A stretch of DNA of 64,000 nucleotides from JAWVFM01 sp963771655 (GTDB lineage: Bacteria > Actinomycetota > Thermoleophilia > Solirubrobacterales > 70-9): the NCBI GenBank assembly GCA_963771655.1, contig CAVYUG010000006.1, positions 124,001 through 188,000 of the forward strand. The letters run 5' to 3'. The translations under genes and the position numbers were made by a program. Positions 60,733 to 64,000 of the stretch are shown in pieces. Each line of letters opens with the position of its first letter. Position 1 is the stretch's first letter. The notes under the pieces were generated by a model. That model was not told the DNA's origin and ran no database searches. It was given only the letters and a program-made list of their open reading frames with translations.

Positions 60733-61047
60733 ATGCCTGAGCAGCGAGTGCGGGGTGTGGGATTGCACGGAGACGAGCCGAAGCGGCTCAGCCTGAGCGA
60801 CGGATCGAGGCTCGTCCTCGACCCCGAGGCGAGCCGCCGCGGCCGCGGCGTGCGGTGGAAGCGAATCGGCTGGCGCCGTCGCGACGGGACGAACGAGGTC
60901 TCCGTGGCCGAGGCCCGGGAGCTCGCGGGAAACGGGTTCGACGACTACGTGACGACCCGAACCAAGTCCGAGGCCGAGTGGATGCGGGCCGTCGCTGACT
61001 GGTACCTCGAGCAGGCCGACCGGCTGAGCGGACAGCTGCGGGCGTGA
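60733..61047 (+). CDS. Hypothetical basic protein, 104 residues
   Basis: Starts MPEQRVRGVGLHGDEPKRL after a clear GGAGG site. The sequence shows a small beta-rich N-terminal part with RLVLDPEASRRGRGVRWKRIGWRRRDG, then helical VAEARELAGNGFDDYVT and a C-terminal amphipathic helix with W/Y residues. No membrane segment. The family is not recognised; the basic loop suggests nucleic-acid or phosphate contact. It ends 7 nt from the convergent aldehyde dehydrogenase gene. Confidence 0.65.
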   Translation: MPEQRVRGVGLHGDEPKRLSLSDGSRLVLDPEASRRGRGVRWKRIGWRRRDGTNEVSVAEARELAGNGFDDYVTTRTKSEAEWMRAVADWYLEQADRLSGQLRA

Positions 61048-61054
61048 GCGGGGG

Positions 61055-62623
61055 TTAGACGCCGAGCCGGTTGCGCCAGCCCCGCGCGGCGAAGAACCGG
61101 GAGATCCGGTTGATGAGCTTCCGCTTGCGGGGCGAGTGCGGGAACCAGAGCGGGTCCGCCTTGCCCTGCGGGAAGCGGGGCGAGACGATCGACTCGGTCT
61201 TGGTGAACTTGCGGATGCCGTAGGCGGAATGCCGCGAGCCGATGCCCGATGACTTCCAGCCGCCCATCGGCACCTCTAGCGTGAGGTAGTTGGTGAGCAC
61301 GTCGTCGACGTTGATGGCGCCGGCCTCCATGCGGCGCGCGATGTCCTCGCCACGCCGGAAGTCGCGGGTCATGACCGAGCCCGACAGCCCGTAAGTGGTG
61401 TCGTTGGCGTAGCGGAGCGCCTCCTCGGCGTCGTTCACCTTCATCACCGGGATCACCGGCCCGAAGGTCTCGTCGGTCATCACCTTCATCGAGTGGTCGG
61501 CGTCCGCGATGACGGTCGGCTCGTACCAGTCGCCGGGCCCGTCGCCGCGGCGGCCGCCGGTGAGGACCTTCGCGCCCTTCTCGCGCGCGTCCTCGACGTG
61601 GTCGGAGACGATCTCGAGCTGCGCCGGCGTCGTCATGGCGCCGATCTCGGCCGAGTAGCCGCGCCCGTCATCCCCCTGCCTGAGCTCGCCCACGCGCTCC
61701 GCGAGGCGAGACACGAACTCGTCGTAGATCGGCTCCTCGACGTAGACGCGCTCGATCGACATGCAGATCTGCCCCGAGTTGAGAAGGCCGCCGTACGCCG
61801 CGCCGTTGACCGCGCGCTCGACGTTGGCATCGCGAAGCACGATCATCGGGTCCTTCCCGCCGAGCTCGAGGCTCACCGGAGTGAGCGAGTCGGCCGCGCG
61901 CTTCATCACGACCTTGCCCGTCTTCTCCGAGCCGGTGAACTGGATGAAGTCGCAGGCGTCGACGAGGGCGCCGCCGGTCTCGCCGACTCCGTTGACGCAC
62001 TCGAGGATGTCCGGACCTCCGACCTCCTCCTTCCAGCCGCGGACGACCTCCATCGTGGTCAGCGGCGTGAACTCCGACGGCTTGATGACCACCGCGGCGC
62101 CCGCCATGAGGGCCGCGATCGAGTCGTCGAAGGAGAGGATCAGGGGGAAGTTCCAGGGGCTGATGTTGCCGACGACCTGGTAGGGGTGATGCACGATCCG
62201 CAGGCGCTTCACCTTCAGCATCGGCAGGTGGGCCGACGGGGTGTCGTCGGCGAGGAAGCGCTCGGCATTCTCGCCGTAGAAGTTGATGACGTCGCAGATG
62301 AAGGGCGCCTCGAGGTCGGCGTCGGCGCGGACCTTGCCGGTCTCAGCCTGCATCACGTCGGCGACGTGATCCGAGTTCTCGATCAGCCAGTCGCGGAGCT
62401 TGCCCAGCCAGCGCCGCCGGCCGGCGAAGCCGATCGCCTCCCACTCGGATTGCGCCGCGCGGACCCGCTCGACCACCTCGTTGACGCGCGCCGGCCCGTC
62501 GATGGGGACCGTGGCGAGAAGTGAGCCGTCGGCGGGCTTGCGGACCTCGATCGACTCGGCGTCGGCGGGCGGGGCGCCGTTGGTCGTCGCCTCGCCGGTC
62601 CCGGGTCGAGTGATCGCCTCCAC
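61055..62623 (-). CDS. NAD(P)-dependent aldehyde dehydrogenase
   Basis: 522 residues. The catalytic Cys is in GLLNSGQICMSIERVYVEE, the general-base Glu in VSLELGGKDPMIV, and the cofactor-site Asn in GNISPWNFPLIL; FTGSEKTGKVV binds nucleotide. Substrate is open: the succinate-semialdehyde/aryl-aldehyde type is nearest. A basic C-terminal extension (SPRKRKLINRISRFFAARGWRNRLGV) adds about 30 residues and resembles membrane-associated fatty aldehyde dehydrogenases. It would fit oxidation of aldehydes linked to wax ester metabolism, but this is inference. Confidence 0.9.
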   Translation of the reverse strand: MEAITRPGTGEATTNGAPPADAESIEVRKPADGSLLATVPIDGPARVNEVVERVRAAQSEWEAIGFAGRRRWLGKLRDWLIENSDHVADVMQAETGKVRADADLEAPFICDVINFYGENAERFLADDTPSAHLPMLKVKRLRIVHHPYQVVGNISPWNFPLILSFDDSIAALMAGAAVVIKPSEFTPLTTMEVVRGWKEEVGGPDILECVNGVGETGGALVDACDFIQFTGSEKTGKVVMKRAADSLTPVSLELGGKDPMIVLRDANVERAVNGAAYGGLLNSGQICMSIERVYVEEPIYDEFVSRLAERVGELRQGDDGRGYSAEIGAMTTPAQLEIVSDHVEDAREKGAKVLTGGRRGDGPGDWYEPTVIADADHSMKVMTDETFGPVIPVMKVNDAEEALRYANDTTYGLSGSVMTRDFRRGEDIARRMEAGAINVDDVLTNYLTLEVPMGGWKSSGIGSRHSAYGIRKFTKTESIVSPRFPQGKADPLWFPHSPRKRKLINRISRFFAARGWRNRLGV

Positions 62624-62644
62624 CGTTCGAGGGACTCTACTGCG

Positions 62645-63820
62645 TCAGTGCTTGCGGACAAGCCTGTAGACCGGCCCGTCGCCCGAGGCCACGTAGAGGT
62701 GGCGATGCGCCTCGCCGAACGAGTAGGGATTGGACACTCGCACGCCGAGCGCGTGGTCGTGTCGTCCCCTCCGCTTGCTCGGCCGGAGGCTGCGAAGCGT
62801 CCCCGTGCACAGGTCGGTGTACACGTAGCGGCCCCGCAGCCCGCCGAGGTGTGGATCGCGTATGACGTAGCCGCCGATGATCGCGCAGCCCGGGCCGTGC
62901 GGGTAAGTGTGTATCGGGGGCTCGTAGTGGCCGGCGCGAAGCCGCGTGTGGCGGTTGAAGAGGTGGTTGCCCTCGAACCGGTTCCAGCCGAAGTTGGCCC
63001 CTCGAAGCGATCGGTGGGTTTCGTAGTCGATCTCCTCCTGTGATTCCTGGCCAACGTCGCCGATGGCGATGCGGCCGCGGTCGAACGAGAATCGGAACGG
63101 GTTGCGCAGCCCGAGCGCGAAGATCTCGTCGCGCCCCCGCTTGCCGACGAACGGGTTCGAGCGCGGCACGCGGTAGCGCTTGCCGTGTCGGTGCGGCTCG
63201 ATCCGCAGGAGCTTGCCGAGGAGGACGTGGGTGTTCTGCGCGTTGCCGTGCTGATCGCCCGCGCCACCGCCGTCGCCGGGGGCCAGGTAGAGGTCACCGC
63301 CGGGGCCGAACACGGCCTGACCGCCGTTGTGGTTCGACTCGGCGGGGTGGGGGATGATGATCACCTTGCGGCGCGAGCTGCGATGAGCGCGCCGCGCTGA
63401 GGCCCGGAAAGAGTCGACCTCGATGTTGCCGGCCCGGTTCGTGTAATAGGCGTAGACGAGGTGATCACGTTGGAACCGTGGGCTGAAGGCGATCGAGAGG
63501 AGGCCGCGCTCCCCAGCCGTGGTCGTGCGGTTCGCGATGTCGAGGAAGGTGTGGCGATGACGACCGCGCAAAGCGACGACCTTGCCGGGCCGCTCGACGA
63601 CGTAAATCCATCTTTTCACGCCGGGCGCCGCGACGACGTCGATCGGCCGGTCGAAGACGCCAAGGCGGTGGAGCCCCACGCCGCGGCCTGCCTTCGCCGC
63701 GGTCGCGTCCAGACTCCCAGCCGCGAGCGCCAGCGACGCGCATGCCAGCGCGACCGCGGTTGTCGCCGCTGCTACTTCCCGCCGGAACCGGCGGTGGTCC
63801 CGCCACCGCTGAGCTGACAT
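62645..63820 (-). CDS. Secreted PQQ-dependent sugar dehydrogenase-like beta-propeller
   Basis: 391 residues with a signal peptide (basic start, hydrophobic VAAATTAVALACASLALAAG, cleavage near residue 35-42). The soluble glucose dehydrogenase (GDH-B)/Hedgehog-interacting-protein fold is clear from GERGLLSIAFSPRFQRDHLVYAYYTN, HNGGQAVFGPGGDLYLAPGDGGGAGD, LGLRNPFRFSFDRGRIAIGDVGQESQEEID and GANFGWNRFEGN. It oxidises aldoses outside the cell if PQQ is present; many homologues have no proven activity. The start lies within the upstream partial gene. Confidence 0.88.
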   Translation of the reverse strand: MSAQRWRDHRRFRREVAAATTAVALACASLALAAGSLDATAAKAGRGVGLHRLGVFDRPIDVVAAPGVKRWIYVVERPGKVVALRGRHRHTFLDIANRTTTAGERGLLSIAFSPRFQRDHLVYAYYTNRAGNIEVDSFRASARRAHRSSRRKVIIIPHPAESNHNGGQAVFGPGGDLYLAPGDGGGAGDQHGNAQNTHVLLGKLLRIEPHRHGKRYRVPRSNPFVGKRGRDEIFALGLRNPFRFSFDRGRIAIGDVGQESQEEIDYETHRSLRGANFGWNRFEGNHLFNRHTRLRAGHYEPPIHTYPHGPGCAIIGGYVIRDPHLGGLRGRYVYTDLCTGTLRSLRPSKRRGRHDHALGVRVSNPYSFGEAHRHLYVASGDGPVYRLVRKH

Positions 63821-64000
63821 TTGCCGCTCACGACTTTACCGTTCGGAAGCACGCACGTCTGCGGCGGCCTGGAGCCGATCGTCACGACGAACTCCCCCTT
63901 GACCGGGCCACCGGCGGGCGTAACCGCCTTCGCCTTGCCGCCGAGCCCCGCAGCGACGACGTAGTGCACCGTGTAGGTGCCGGTGGTGGCCGGGGTCACG
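63772..64000 (-). CDS. C-terminal part of a secreted protein cut by the window end
   Basis: An open frame enters from the right edge and stops at 63772-63774. About 75 residues are seen: TPATTGTYTVHYVVAAGLGG, a beta-strand region reading GEFVVTIGSRPPQTCVLPNGKVV, then SGKCQLSGGGTTAGSGGK, with two Cys likely forming a disulfide and a flexible Gly/Thr tail. The GTYTVHY stretch is like Ig-type or CopC-like exported domains. It overlaps the sugar-dehydrogenase start by 49 nt. Partial; function not assigned. Confidence 0.55.
   Translation of the reverse strand, partial: VTPATTGTYTVHYVVAAGLGGKAKAVTPAGGPVKGEFVVTIGSRPPQTCVLPNGKVVSGKCQLSGGGTTAGSGGK

Overview
The window is a compact, strongly GC-rich chromosomal segment from an actinobacterium. 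The WS/DGAT acyltransferase, PPOX-type (possibly F420-dependent) flavoprotein, 3Fe-4S ferredoxin, actinobacterial-style HemQ, MprAB-like two-component pair and GTG/TTG starts all fit Actinomycetota. The mix resembles Thermoleophilia (Solirubrobacterales/Gaiellales), but that placement is inference. I saw no rRNA, tRNA, CRISPR array, insertion sequence or prophage. Gene packing is extreme: most operons have 1-8 nt stop/start overlaps, and four convergent pairs end on one shared CTAG.

Layout: 1-850, end of a probable SRPBCC gene, a phasin-like coiled-coil protein and a zinc ribbon. 898-8346, PEP synthase followed by a group-3b-like NADP-type [NiFe] hydrogenase (hydB, a cyclic-nucleotide-fold protein, hydG, hydD, hydA) and its protease. 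8343-13260, a CBS protein, then a GltD-like NADPH oxidoreductase joined to a four-subunit 2-oxoacid:ferredoxin oxidoreductase (porGDAB). Together these link pyruvate, ferredoxin, NAD(P)H and H2. 13355-22717, mixed genes: PfkB kinase, PHP phosphatase, flavodoxin, a NarL-type regulator with no normal start codon, an arginine-deiminase-like protein whose catalytic Cys aligns with Gly, an FAD oxidoreductase, a second CBS protein, a frameshifted ZIP transporter, a wax ester synthase and a membrane protein. 22801-29095, an OmpR/HK pair, tandem universal stress protein, GAF histidine kinase and a double beta-propeller protein.

29198-33072 is a redox cassette: anchored low-complexity protein, ApbE flavinyltransferase, ferric-reductase-like membrane protein, NuoF-like flavoprotein and 3Fe-4S ferredoxin. 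33081-37124 holds a basic coiled-coil protein, an SRPBCC protein, a cytochrome b complex with no Rieske gene, a stress protein and OsmC. 37192-43481 reads as a sulfur/redox module: BolA, FprA, rhodanese, sulfide:quinone-reductase-like enzyme, an ArsR regulator fused to a DUF2892 membrane domain behind a 32-bp palindromic operator, and an MMPL exporter. 43488-49599 holds HemQ, a polytopic membrane protein, a glycosyltransferase-flippase fusion and a PPOX/TetR pair with two operator copies. 49898-58433 has metH, an HD-GYP/LuxR protein and a methyltransferase/hydrolase operon. 58490-64000 holds a PHA-synthase-like hydrolase, an alpha/beta hydrolase, an aldehyde dehydrogenase, a sugar-dehydrogenase-like secreted protein and a gene cut by the window end.

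Most promising for follow-up are the ArsR-DUF2892 fusion with its operator and sulfur-enzyme neighbours, the ApbE/ferric-reductase/NuoF cassette without a visible FMN acceptor, the Rieske-less cytochrome b cluster, and the Cys-lacking arginine-deiminase homologue.
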